Source of the DNA: an uncultured Candidatus Poseidoniales archaeon
GTDB lineage: Archaea; Thermoplasmatota; Poseidoniia; Poseidoniales; Poseidoniaceae
Length of the DNA: 49,428 nucleotides
NCBI GenBank assembly: GCA_905181715.1
Contig: CAJIYT010000014.1
Location: 1 to 49,428 of the forward strand
Direction of reading: 5' to 3'
The translations under genes were made by a program, and so were the position numbers. Under the pieces are notes generated by a model that worked only from the letters and a program-made list of their open reading frames with translations, was not told where the DNA came from and did no database searches. This document shows, one piece after another, positions 26,173 through 34,568 of this stretch. Each line of letters begins with the position of its first letter. Positions within the stretch are counted from its first letter, which is position 1.

Positions 26173-27177
26173 ATGTCTATGGGCGTCACTGCACTCATCC
26201 CGGGGATGACCTTCAAACAACTCAATGATGAGGCTGAAAAGCGTTGGGGAGAGATTTGGGACGAGGAACTTTCACGTCTACAAATCATGCTCATCTGCAA
26301 GAGAAAAGAACGGAAATTATTAGAATTACATGGAGATTTCATCGATCATGGACAACCTGTTATTGGTATTTTTCATCGACCTAGAGACGAGGCATATCTC
26401 CTAGAGGAGCAGGGATTAAATCCAAAAGACGCCTCATTCCAATTCCTGGATCTAGCAAATACAGACCTCGGTCTTTGGATGAAGAATATGGTTACGACCG
26501 AAGGCTGGAGAAGAACTACTATCGAGATTGTTCCGAGTCCCATCTCATTGGGAATTCCAAATCAAAGAACTTTTGAAAAGCACACTATCGTATGTTTTCA
26601 CCACCCAGAAGTTACACAAATCGACAGATATTACTTGCCGTTCCCTGTCGAAAGCGTATCTGGAAAAGCCTTTGTCAGCCTACCAAGGCGTCAAGCAGCC
26701 GAGTTGGCTCGCCAACAGGCGGAGATTCTCGGTGTTGGTCAACTAAAGAAACCAAAGCCGGTAATCGTCGAAGCACCAAAGGCAACAAAAGCAGCAAAAG
26801 CACCAACTCGGGGCGCAATAGATGAGCCGGGCGCAGAGGTTTCTATGGAAGAGTCCTTTATTGCCGAAATGATTCCTGATGCGATAAAAGAGGATAATAC
26901 AATGATTCCATTACCTGGTCAAACTCATGAAGAGATTGAAACCAGACACACGCCCTTACCTAGCGAAGAAGATATCGCTTCCGAGATGCCTGTGCTTGAA
27001 GAAGCAACTAAATCACCACTTGAAATTGAGTTTAGAGAATTGATCACCATTATGCTTGGAGAAGGGATTGAACCGAATGACATGATGGGGGATGAACGCT
27101 TTGCTGATATCAGTGAACGTGCGGTTGCTACTGGACTTGAAACATGGCCGATATTCTTGCAGATGGTTGCGCTTTAA
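26173..27177 (+). CDS. Conserved-looking protein of unknown function with acidic linker
   Basis: I do not recognise this 334-residue soluble protein. Residues 1-185 look folded, with mixed charged helices and strands (IMLICKRKERKLLELHGDFI, VIGIFHRPRDEAYLLEEQGL, HTIVCFHHPEVTQIDRYYLP). Residues of about 195-280 form a Lys/Ala/Pro then Glu-rich disordered linker. The last 45 residues form a small acidic helical domain (FRELITIMLGEGIEPNDMM to the end). No membrane segment or metal motif is seen. It lies 21 bases after asd and 26 before a zinc-ribbon gene, in the co-directional run, so co-transcription is likely. Confidence 0.7.
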   Translation: MSMGVTALIPGMTFKQLNDEAEKRWGEIWDEELSRLQIMLICKRKERKLLELHGDFIDHGQPVIGIFHRPRDEAYLLEEQGLNPKDASFQFLDLANTDLGLWMKNMVTTEGWRRTTIEIVPSPISLGIPNQRTFEKHTIVCFHHPEVTQIDRYYLPFPVESVSGKAFVSLPRRQAAELARQQAEILGVGQLKKPKPVIVEAPKATKAAKAPTRGAIDEPGAEVSMEESFIAEMIPDAIKEDNTMIPLPGQTHEEIETRHTPLPSEEDIASEMPVLEEATKSPLEIEFRELITIMLGEGIEPNDMMGDERFADISERAVATGLETWPIFLQMVAL

Positions 27178-27192
27178 GTGGGAGTTCCTTCT

Positions 27193-27199
27193 GGGGTGA
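27193..27199 (+). promoter_or_regulatory. Shine-Dalgarno site for the zinc-ribbon gene
   Basis: GGGGTGA lies 4 bases before the ATG at 27204. It selects that start over an in-frame ATG at 27144, which would lie inside the preceding gene. Confidence 0.55.
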
Positions 27200-27203
27200 A
27201 TCG

Positions 27204-27467
27204 ATGACATTCTGCATTGGCTGTGGACAACGTTTGGCACAGGGTACCAGATTTTGTCGTTTTTGCGGTTCTCAACAGCCTGATGAACAGGTTTTGATGC
27301 TCCTGCGTAATGAAGCTCAACAAATACAAATGAGGGCCCAAACCGGTCAACAGCAACAGATAAATGATCAAAATCTTGCTCAAATGGAGCAAATGCGCAG
27401 AGAGGCTGAATTCGCTCAGCAACAGCGTATGCAATATCAGCAGGACGGACAACAGCCTCGATGGTGA
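27204..27467 (+). CDS. Small zinc-ribbon protein with Gln-rich coiled-coil tail
   Basis: This 87-residue protein has one N-terminal zinc ribbon (FCIGCGQ...RFCRFCGSQ, two CxxC pairs 12 residues apart). A Gln/Met/Glu-rich helix follows (residues of about 28-85), likely coiled coil or disordered. Such short zinc ribbons act in protein or nucleic-acid contacts; no specific role can be given. The next gene, a METTL5-like methyltransferase, begins immediately after. Eukaryotic METTL5 needs a small partner protein (TRMT112) for stability, so a partner role is conceivable, but this protein does not look like TRMT112. Confidence 0.7.
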   Translation: MTFCIGCGQRLAQGTRFCRFCGSQQPDEQVLMLLRNEAQQIQMRAQTGQQQQINDQNLAQMEQMRREAEFAQQQRMQYQQDGQQPRW

Positions 27468-27468
27468 T
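27463..27468 (+). promoter_or_regulatory. GGTGAT element before a possible CTG start
   Basis: GGTGAT matches the archaeal Shine-Dalgarno core and overlaps the zinc-ribbon stop codon. It lies 3 bases before CTG at 27472, where homology suggests the methyltransferase begins. No ATG, GTG or TTG in that frame is correctly placed. Confidence 0.4.
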
Positions 27469-27471
27469 AAC

Positions 27472-28020
27472 CTGCGCCTCAAGCACCTCGCCATCGAATT
27501 ATCAAAATTGGCAGCACATCCTTGTCATGAGGTTTCCTTGGAGCAATATCAGACCGAAGGGGATATCGCAGCGCGTTGGTTAGCGCAAATCGACACTATA
27601 GACGGACTTGAGGGGAAACGTGTCCTCGATCTTGGAGCCGGTAATGGCATCCTTGGATTCGGGGCAAAATTACTCGGAGCTGAAGTTACGTTTGTCGAAT
27701 GCGATGAAAAAGCAGCAGCATTATGTCGTAAATTAGGCAAAACTATCGAAGGAAGAGTTGGAGAAGTTGAATTACCCAAAGTCGACATGGTGATCATGAA
27801 TCCCCCTTGGGGTCGACAGATTCCGGGTTCAGACAGGATATTCATCACGGAAGCACAACGGGTTGCACCCGTTATTCACCTCATGCATAGCGCCGGCGCA
27901 AACCACCTGCCAGAAGGTGAGATTATCCTCGAAGGAGAATTCAGGCTTCCAGCGAGATATGAACATCATAAATCCCGAGTGGCGGTTACTCCCTTCCATT
28001 GTTGGCGTATCGTCGCATGA
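27472..28020 (+). CDS. METTL5-like RNA N6-adenine methyltransferase
   Basis: This protein of about 182 residues matches the METTL5/COG2263 family: LRLKHLAIELSKL at the start, SLEQYQTEGDIAARWL, SAM motif I LDLGAGNGILGFGAKLLGA, VECDEKA, and the catalytic NPPWGRQ (NPPF/Y/W motif for an exocyclic adenine amine). METTL5 methylates an adenosine in small-subunit rRNA; the archaeal target is inferred. The start is uncertain: the family N-terminus coincides with CTG at 27472 beside a GGTGAT element. The nearest upstream ATG (27364) would add 36 residues inside the zinc-ribbon gene, and TTG at 27508 would remove conserved residues. Confidence 0.78.
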   Translation: MRLKHLAIELSKLAAHPCHEVSLEQYQTEGDIAARWLAQIDTIDGLEGKRVLDLGAGNGILGFGAKLLGAEVTFVECDEKAAALCRKLGKTIEGRVGEVELPKVDMVIMNPPWGRQIPGSDRIFITEAQRVAPVIHLMHSAGANHLPEGEIILEGEFRLPARYEHHKSRVAVTPFHCWRIVA

Positions 28021-28067
28021 TATGGATTCAAAAGAGAGGACCTCCGCCCTGAAGTCATCACGTTCCC

Positions 28068-28082
28068 CTGCCCCTAGGGCAG
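28068..28082. terminator. GC-rich hairpin before the Csl4-RRM gene
   Basis: A perfect stem CTGCCC-CTA-GGGCAG lies in the 85-base gap after the methyltransferase gene. It may separate transcripts or act in RNA processing. No T-tract follows. Confidence 0.3.
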
Positions 28083-28105
28083 CGACCCCCTTATGAGTGA
28101 GAGAA

Positions 28106-29545
28106 ATGACTACTGATATCATCACACCCGGTGCCGATTTAGGTACCTCTGAAAACAGGACTCCCGGCGCAGGAGTAATCGAAGAAAACGGCAGACTAGT
28201 CGCAACATTAGTTGGGACGGTAAACGATAACGAAGGAGTGGTATCAGTCGGCACAGAAGGCGGAATTATCCGTCCAGAAGTTGGCGATACTGTCATCGCT
28301 GTAGTCTCGAGAATCAATGAGAAGAACGGTGAGGCGACTCTGCTTGCCATCTGTGACAAACCAGAGCGTGGGTTCCTACCAAACGATCAATTCGTGCAAT
28401 TCCATGTCACAGATATCTGTGACCGTTATCTCCATCATATCGGTGATGCATTACGACGCCGGGATTTGATTCGTGCAACAGTTTCTCAAGCAGATCCAAT
28501 TGTTAAAATAACAATGAAAAAGGAAGATTCCAATGGTGTTCTTTGGGCATTGTGCCCTGCATGCGGTGATGTTTTCGAAGCCGATGGTGATGGCGATTGG
28601 AATGTTCGTTGCCCAACCTGTGATGAACAAACCTTCCGTGCACTTGCCGATGATTACCTCGGTGGTGAAGGTCTTGCTGCCCTCAATAAGGCCGGTAAGC
28701 GCTGGAGTCCGGCAGCAGAGAAGGTCTTCGCCCGTGGGTCATCTGGTAGAGCGACATTTATCGCTGCAGATGTCCGTAATGATGGCCGTGAACGTAGTTA
28801 CTTCCGTTTTGAAGCAGAAAGTGGCGGTAGAGGTGGTGGCGGTGGCCGTCGTAATCAACATACTCCAGGCTGCAGATTATTCGTTGGTGGACTACCGTTC
28901 AGCGTTGATACCGATTCCTTGCGTAAGATGTTCGTCGCTCATGGTGAACTGAATGACTGTGTCGTCATCTGTGATGAGGCTGGAAAATCCAAAGGCTTTG
29001 GTTTCGTTACTTTCGAAGCAAAAGAACATGCTGACTCTGCTATCAAAGCACTCGACCGATCCAAGATTGACGGCCGCAGAATAGGAGTCAGGGATTCTGA
29101 CGCCCCACGTGATAAGAAGCCAGATCGCAAACAAGCATCTGGAGCTAGACTCTACGTCGGAAACCTACCATTCAAGGCTACTGAGGCTGATTTAAAGGCC
29201 CTATTCAATGAACATTGTAAGGTGACTGGACTTGATTGGACTCGTGATAAAGCGGGCCAGCCAAAGGCCTTCGCCTTCATTACCATACAACCTGAAAGTG
29301 ATGCTGCAGTTGTCATCGAAAAGGTCAATGGCAGTGAATTAAAAGGCAGGAAAATTCGTGTCGATTCAGCAAACTCCGGTGCCTCGAAGAAAGTAGGTGG
29401 AAGTAGTGCAACTGGTGGTGCAACTGGTGGTGCAACTGGCGATGCAGCTGGCAAGTCCTCCAGAGAATTACGAGCTATCCAAGAGGAAAACTCTGATGGC
29501 AAGAAAGGGAAAAAGGGCCCACACAAGCCCCGTTCCACTAATTGA
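28106..29545 (+). CDS. csl4: Exosome subunit Csl4 fused to two RRM RNA-binding domains
   Basis: This 479-residue protein has an archaeal Csl4 in residues 1-180: the PGADLG and PGAGVIEENG N-terminal domain, an S1-type OB region (about 55-135) and a zinc ribbon CPAC...CPTC (about 150-173). After a basic linker and a Gly/Arg stretch come two RRM domains. RRM1 (about 255-332) has RNP2 LFVGGL and a textbook RNP1 KGFGFVTF; RRM2 (about 348-425) has LYVGNL and the divergent KAFAFITI. The tail is Gly/Ser/Ala then Lys-rich. Csl4 caps the archaeal exosome and recruits substrate RNA. The fused RRMs should add sequence- or structure-dependent RNA capture. The ATG at 28106 is preferred over GTG at 28097. 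No frameshift is seen. Confidence 0.9.
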   Translation: MTTDIITPGADLGTSENRTPGAGVIEENGRLVATLVGTVNDNEGVVSVGTEGGIIRPEVGDTVIAVVSRINEKNGEATLLAICDKPERGFLPNDQFVQFHVTDICDRYLHHIGDALRRRDLIRATVSQADPIVKITMKKEDSNGVLWALCPACGDVFEADGDGDWNVRCPTCDEQTFRALADDYLGGEGLAALNKAGKRWSPAAEKVFARGSSGRATFIAADVRNDGRERSYFRFEAESGGRGGGGGRRNQHTPGCRLFVGGLPFSVDTDSLRKMFVAHGELNDCVVICDEAGKSKGFGFVTFEAKEHADSAIKALDRSKIDGRRIGVRDSDAPRDKKPDRKQASGARLYVGNLPFKATEADLKALFNEHCKVTGLDWTRDKAGQPKAFAFITIQPESDAAVVIEKVNGSELKGRKIRVDSANSGASKKVGGSSATGGATGGATGDAAGKSSRELRAIQEENSDGKKGKKGPHKPRSTN

Positions 29546-29557
29546 GCGGTGGATATA

Positions 29558-31300
29558 ATGTCTGCTGAAGATGAGCCGAAATGGCTCGTCATAGATGGCT
29601 ATGAGGATGAACCAGCAGCATTTGGTGTCCCACCATATGTTGGTTTCCACATCCGATATATCTGCGGTGTACTCGAAAAAAGGAATCTTGAATACGAATA
29701 CATCACAATCGATGACTTTCGCCTCAACCCGCCTGAATTGAAACGCTTACTAGGTGTCGTTATTCTCGCAGGAGCAGTCGTGCCCGGGAAATATCTCAGA
29801 GGAGCACCAATCTCACTCAACGAGACCCAGAGAATAATTGACAATACCTTCGGTGGCACTCCGATTCTATGTGGTGGCTGGGCAATCCGCGGATGGCGAC
29901 AACAGGGCTGGAACCCGTTAAGGAAACACCTCTTCCTAGCCCTACAAGATACCGATGCTACTCTTGATAATTTTCTCCAAAGCGGTGAATGGAAACATCA
30001 GCGCCGTAATCAAGAACAGTGGGATGGATGGGCTTTAGCTGGAGCAAGGTCGAAAGCAGTAACTGATAATCCAGATCTCCTTGGTCCCCTGACTTACGAA
30101 GTCGAGGTATACCAAGGCTGTGTACGTTACAAAAGAGGTTGTAAATTCTGTATTGAACCAAAGAAGGGAGTACCGATCTGGCGTAGTCCTGAACAGGTGA
30201 TTCGTGAAGTGGCTCTAGCCCATGACATGGGTGTTGAACATATACGATTGGGAGGTATGACCGACACCTACACCTACATGGCTGAAGGTGTGAAAGAAAT
30301 GGAATACCCTCGTCCGAATCCAGAACCAATTGCTAAACTATTACATGGTTTAAGAGATGATGAGCGTCTGGGTATTCTCCATACAGATAATGCCAACCCC
30401 AGTATTATCGCTGAACATCTAGAAGAGAGTGAAGAGATTACCAAAACCTTGGTTGAAACCCTTTCCGATGGTGCGGTTCTCTCCTTTGGTCTCGAGAGTG
30501 CCGACCCAGATGTGCATACTGCAAATTGGCTGAATTGCGATGCACAGCAGTTGAGTACAGCAGTGCGCTTGATCAATAAATATGGCCGTGAAAGGGGTGA
30601 GCGGGGATTGCCAAAACTATTACCAGGACTGAATTTTATTGCTGGATTGAATGGTGAAACCTCTGCTACCTATGATTTGAACCTCAAATTATTACGGGGT
30701 CTCAAAAGTGAAGGCGCAATGTTACGCCGCATCAATATCAGACAGGTTGAGGGCGATGGCTTTCAAGAGATTGACAATAATGATTTTCGAGCCTTCAAAC
30801 AAACCGTTCGTGATGATTTCGACGCACCACTGCTAAAGGAAATGTTACCCCTTGGCAGTGAAATAAAACAAGTGTGGTGGGAAGCGCACGATGGTCGTAC
30901 CCGTTTGCCAAGACATCTTGAGCCAGAGGCAAGAGATCCCCTAATCAACGGCAAGGCTGGTATCACTTTTGGTCGTCAGATCGGTGCATACCCGATTCTG
31001 GTAGGCATGCCATATCTGACAGCACTCGAATCGTATAGCGATGTGGTAGTCACCGGCCATGGTGCTCGTTCAATTACCGCTATCGATTCGAAAATAAACC
31101 TTGAAAGCGCTTCGGAATCCAAACTCAAGAGTATCCCCGGAATCGGTGAAAAGGCAGCCTGGCGTTTGGTTTCACAACGGGCAAAGCGTAGGGCTAAAGG
31201 AAAAGATCATCCAACAACAGTAGAGGATTGGTTCAAGGAATCTGAACTACAAATCTCACCAATCGCTCAACAAGTACTCTTCCTCAACTCAGAAAAATAG
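29558..31300 (+). CDS. Radical SAM protein with C-terminal helix-hairpin-helix (COG1031-like)
   Basis: This 580-residue protein has an N-terminal Rossmann-like domain (about 1-110) of the kind found in B12-binding radical SAM proteins, without an obvious DxHxxG. The radical SAM cluster motif is GCVRYKRGCKFC (C-x6-C-x2-C, near residue 187), not the usual Cx3Cx2C. HIRLGGMTDTY and LSFGLESADPDV fit the TIM barrel. The C-terminus has a DNA/RNA-type helix-hairpin-helix (LKSIPGIGEKAAWRL). The combination matches archaeal COG1031 Fe-S oxidoreductases, whose reaction is unknown. The ATG at 29558 has GGTG 6 bases upstream; a GTG at 29549 is the alternative. It is 12 bases after the Csl4-RRM gene. Confidence 0.8.
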   Translation: MSAEDEPKWLVIDGYEDEPAAFGVPPYVGFHIRYICGVLEKRNLEYEYITIDDFRLNPPELKRLLGVVILAGAVVPGKYLRGAPISLNETQRIIDNTFGGTPILCGGWAIRGWRQQGWNPLRKHLFLALQDTDATLDNFLQSGEWKHQRRNQEQWDGWALAGARSKAVTDNPDLLGPLTYEVEVYQGCVRYKRGCKFCIEPKKGVPIWRSPEQVIREVALAHDMGVEHIRLGGMTDTYTYMAEGVKEMEYPRPNPEPIAKLLHGLRDDERLGILHTDNANPSIIAEHLEESEEITKTLVETLSDGAVLSFGLESADPDVHTANWLNCDAQQLSTAVRLINKYGRERGERGLPKLLPGLNFIAGLNGETSATYDLNLKLLRGLKSEGAMLRRINIRQVEGDGFQEIDNNDFRAFKQTVRDDFDAPLLKEMLPLGSEIKQVWWEAHDGRTRLPRHLEPEARDPLINGKAGITFGRQIGAYPILVGMPYLTALESYSDVVVTGHGARSITAIDSKINLESASESKLKSIPGIGEKAAWRLVSQRAKRRAKGKDHPTTVEDWFKESELQISPIAQQVLFLNSEK

Positions 31301-31335
31301 GCCAAACTTGAATCTAGGAAACTTCTGGCCCTGCT

Positions 31336-32064
31336 ATGCTGGCGCTAATTGAAGCATCGAGGAAACTCAGCGCCGCTTGTGATTCGTTAATCAGCCCACT
31401 GACCAAACAAACCATTGCTAAACACATTACCAATCCACTCGATTATGCTCGAGAATGTCATGAGGATTATCTGCATCGCTATGGCGCTCTCGGTGCTAAG
31501 ACGTTGATGTTGGGCATGAATCCCGGACCTTGGGGCATGGCTCAGTGTGGAGTTCCTTTTGGAGCAACAGCGATGGTTCGAGGTCTACTTGGAATAGATC
31601 GCCCAGTCGAACAACCAAAAAACGCTCATCCGAAGCGACCGGTTATCGGAATTTCCCTTCAAAGACAGGAAGCGAGTGGTACCCGCTTGTGGTCTTTGCT
31701 AAACCAGCACTATGGTACTGCAGAACAAATCCATGAGCAAGTCTTTCTGGTAAATCACTGTCCTTTACTCCTCCTTGATGAAAAGGCTCGTAATATCACT
31801 CCAGACAAGATTTCTGGAAAAGCGGTTACAAAACTGATGGATGTATGTGATCAACACCTACGTGACATCGTAGAAGCCTTAGGAATCACAAGAATCATCG
31901 GCGTGGGTAAATACGCTGAAAAGAGAGCAAAAATCGCACTAGGCGCTCGAAAAGACCTCACAATTAGTAGTTGTTGGCACCCTTCTCCCGCCTCACCATT
32001 AGCTAATCGTAATGATGGAAAAGATTGGCGAGATAACGTTATTTCGGTTCTTGACGAATTATAA
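31336..32064 (+). CDS. SMUG1-type uracil-DNA glycosylase
   Basis: This 242-residue protein carries the SMUG1 active-site block GMNPGPWGMAQCGVPFG (residues 60-76), nearly identical to the animal motif GMNPGPFGMAQTGVPFG. The second motif, HPSPASP, is near residue 215 and holds the catalytic-loop His. The enzyme excises uracil, and in known SMUG1 proteins also hydroxymethyl- or formyl-uracil, from DNA. SMUG1 is best known from animals and some bacteria; archaea normally use family 4 or 5 enzymes. It is 35 bases downstream of the radical SAM gene and may share its transcript. The ATG start agrees with family length. Confidence 0.88.
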   Translation: MLALIEASRKLSAACDSLISPLTKQTIAKHITNPLDYARECHEDYLHRYGALGAKTLMLGMNPGPWGMAQCGVPFGATAMVRGLLGIDRPVEQPKNAHPKRPVIGISLQRQEASGTRLWSLLNQHYGTAEQIHEQVFLVNHCPLLLLDEKARNITPDKISGKAVTKLMDVCDQHLRDIVEALGITRIIGVGKYAEKRAKIALGARKDLTISSCWHPSPASPLANRNDGKDWRDNVISVLDEL

Positions 32065-32106
32065 ATCGGTGCGAACTTCTAAAGGTGGTGTTGCTAACCA
32101 CACCAC

Positions 32107-34008
32107 ATGACTGCACGAGAGATGGCTTGGCCGAAACAGCCGGATGACAGGCAATGGGAAGGACCTGAAGGCGATGATCCACGCACTCTGTATCAGATGC
32201 TGCGCACAAGTGTCGACCTTTTTGGAAAGGAAGCGTGCTTCGGTTTTATCCAAGCACCGGGAATGGAACGTACTCACTTGAGTTACGATGAGTTCGGTAA
32301 CCTAGTTGATGCGGTTGCCAAGTCATTGAAAGACATGGGGCTGGGACTTGGAGAGCGTGTCGCTATTATCGTCGACAATTCGGTCGAATGGGCTGCGCTT
32401 TCATACGCTGCAAATGGCATAGGTGCTGCTTATACCGCAATGTATACTCATCAACATGGCTCTGAATGGGCTTACATTCTTGGAGATTCTACACCATCGA
32501 TTATCGCTGTTGCAAATAGTGGCATCTTGGACAAATTATGTGATAACATCGCTGATGACGCTTGGCCTAGCAAAGGTATTATTCTACTTGGAGAGGATGA
32601 AGCAAATCAACTACCACCAGAAGGAGTAACGGTTACTCCATGGGCAAAGATGGTCGCTGCTGGACGAAAAAGCAAAACCACAATTGAAGTTGCTGACGAC
32701 CCTAGTGCTCTATCAACATTAATCTACACTTCAGGTACAACCGGAAACCCGAAAGGTGTTATGCTCAGTAACTGGAATACCCTTTCCAATATACTCTGTG
32801 TTCAAGGAGTGTTTGAACTATATCCAGGAGATAAAAACGCTGCTTTCCTACCATGGGCTCACTCGTTTGGTTCTACCTTCGATTTACACTGGATGATTCG
32901 AATGGGAGTTCACATTAACCTAGTCAGTGATTTAACTAAAATCGCTGACGAGTGTATCGAAATAAAGCCTGCAGTACTAATTGCTGTCCCACGGGTTTGG
33001 AATAAATTCTACGACAGAGTGAATGCGCAATTCGCGGCATCACCAGTCAAAAGACTACTCTCCGGAAAAGCACGTAAGCACGCTTCAAGGCGTATCGCTA
33101 AGGCTGGAGTTGAATGCGACGCTGTTGAGCCTGTAGGTTTCTTCGACAAATTCTTCGACAAACTGATCTGGCGCAAGGTTAGAGCACGATTCGGTGGAAA
33201 TATTCGCTTCTGTATGTCGGGAGCTGCTGCGCTTTCACCAGATGTTGCCTCTTTCATCCAAATGGTAGGATTCAATTGCTACGAAGGATATGGACTAACT
33301 GAAACCTCACCTCTTATCTCTGCAAATGGCTGGATGGGTAAAGGCAAGAGCCGCCTCAATACCGTCGGTAAAGTAGCCAATGGTCAGCGAGTGGTCATCG
33401 ACTGTGATGCCTGGGATGACCCAGAAAGGCCCGAAGAAGGAGAAATCATCGTCTATGGACCAAATGTAATGGGTGGTTATTGGAACAGACCAGAAGAGAC
33501 TGCTGAAGTTATTATGGCAGATGGTGGATTCCGCACTGGTGACCTAGGAAAACTAACCGAAGATGGCTTCCTTTCGATTACCGGACGTGTCAAGAGTCAA
33601 TTCAAATTGGAGAATGGGAAGTATGTATCGCCTTCACCACTTGAAGAGAATCTCAAACTCAGTCCTTTGGTCGAACAGTGTGTACTAGATGGGCGCAACA
33701 TGCGTAATACATTCCTGATAGTTCACCCCAATTGCAACGCTCTGCGCACCGCTCTCGGTAAAGCAGGAGTTTCTGCGTCAAATGATGATGCTGAAATGTG
33801 TGCTGATAAGGCAGTCAATGAGTGGTTGCTGAAAACCCTCGCTAAGGAGAACATGCAATCACCAAATTGGAAGGGCTATGAAGTAGCAAGAAATATGATT
33901 CTTGATCCGGTTGAATGGACTACAGAAAATGATTTCCTAACTCCTTCACTCAAAGTGAAACTACGAAACTTGCTGACCCACCATGAGCAAGCGATTGAAT
34001 CATTGTGA
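32107..34008 (+). CDS. Long-chain acyl-CoA synthetase (AMP-forming)
   Basis: This 633-residue member of the ANL superfamily has the P-loop motif LIYTSGTTGNPKGVML near residue 203, the adenine-binding GYGLTETSP near 394, and TGDLG plus the hinge region near 480. The length and absence of membrane segments fit bacterial-type FadD/long-chain fatty acid CoA ligases. It activates fatty acids with ATP and CoA for degradation or lipid use. In archaea with ether lipids this usually means use of fatty acids taken from outside. The IcmF mutase encoded downstream could handle short branched acyl-CoAs from the same diet. Confidence 0.85.
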   Translation: MTAREMAWPKQPDDRQWEGPEGDDPRTLYQMLRTSVDLFGKEACFGFIQAPGMERTHLSYDEFGNLVDAVAKSLKDMGLGLGERVAIIVDNSVEWAALSYAANGIGAAYTAMYTHQHGSEWAYILGDSTPSIIAVANSGILDKLCDNIADDAWPSKGIILLGEDEANQLPPEGVTVTPWAKMVAAGRKSKTTIEVADDPSALSTLIYTSGTTGNPKGVMLSNWNTLSNILCVQGVFELYPGDKNAAFLPWAHSFGSTFDLHWMIRMGVHINLVSDLTKIADECIEIKPAVLIAVPRVWNKFYDRVNAQFAASPVKRLLSGKARKHASRRIAKAGVECDAVEPVGFFDKFFDKLIWRKVRARFGGNIRFCMSGAAALSPDVASFIQMVGFNCYEGYGLTETSPLISANGWMGKGKSRLNTVGKVANGQRVVIDCDAWDDPERPEEGEIIVYGPNVMGGYWNRPEETAEVIMADGGFRTGDLGKLTEDGFLSITGRVKSQFKLENGKYVSPSPLEENLKLSPLVEQCVLDGRNMRNTFLIVHPNCNALRTALGKAGVSASNDDAEMCADKAVNEWLLKTLAKENMQSPNWKGYEVARNMILDPVEWTTENDFLTPSLKVKLRNLLTHHEQAIESL

Positions 34009-34054
34009 CGTAATATCCATCGTAGAGATTAGAGTAGCGAATGGGGCGTAATGA

Positions 34055-34435
34055 TTGACATTTGATTCAGCTTACGAACCGTTCTTTCAACCACCTGGCT
34101 GGATTGTTGCTCCGATATGGGTTGTTCTTTACACATGTATTGCTGTTAGTTTCAGTTCCATTTTAAGTAAGCGAGATGAGTTGGAACATCACAACATAAT
34201 CATAGCTTTATTTATCGTTCAACTCGTACTCAATCTAGCTTGGCCTTCGGTATTTAATTCAGAACGCTATCTACTCTCGTTGATTATGCTTATTTTGATA
34301 ATAGTCTTTACAATCATATATGCTTACATGGTTTACAAACCAATTCCAAATGCCTCTATCTTAGTTTGGCCATATATCGCATGGGTGTCTTTTGCAGCAA
34401 TTATCAATACCGCTTATTATCTGGAAACAAGATGA
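34055..34435 (+). CDS. tspO: Short TspO/MBR-family membrane protein
   Basis: This 126-residue protein has about four hydrophobic segments. Family marks are FFQPPGWIVAPIWVVLYT near the N-terminus, LVLNLAWPSVFN in the middle and LVWPYIAWVSFAAIINTAYY at the end. TspO proteins bind porphyrins, heme or sterols in the membrane. Typical members have five helices and about 155 residues. Here the first helix before the PPGW motif is absent, because stops TAA and TGA immediately precede the frame and the first start is TTG at 34055. GGGG at 34042-34045 could be the ribosome-binding site. It may be a truncated gene or a natural short form. Confidence 0.75.
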   Translation: MTFDSAYEPFFQPPGWIVAPIWVVLYTCIAVSFSSILSKRDELEHHNIIIALFIVQLVLNLAWPSVFNSERYLLSLIMLILIIVFTIIYAYMVYKPIPNASILVWPYIAWVSFAAIINTAYYLETR

Positions 34436-34518
34436 GTGATGAAGAATTATTATCAATACCTTTGAGATTCGCAAACGCTAAAATTAACTGATAAATCACA
34501 CTCAGTCTCGGTATTTGA

Positions 34519-34533
34519 GGTCAAGGAATGACC
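34519..34533. other. Small hairpin in the 133-base spacer before the ABC-F gene
   Basis: A perfect stem GGTCA-AGGAA-TGACC lies 36 bases before the ABC-F ATG and exposes AGGAA in its loop. GGCC/GGGCCC segments nearby could extend the fold. ABC-F genes in bacteria often have structured leaders, but no leader peptide is evident here. Confidence 0.25.
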
Positions 34534-34568
34534 GACAGGGCCAAAAGCCACCGTCTTGGGCCCGAATC

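Noticed and set aside
34432..34491. 19-codon ATG frame overlapping the TspO stop as ATGA
   Set aside because: It is very short with no recognisable features, and no ribosome-binding site is evident. It is probably chance.
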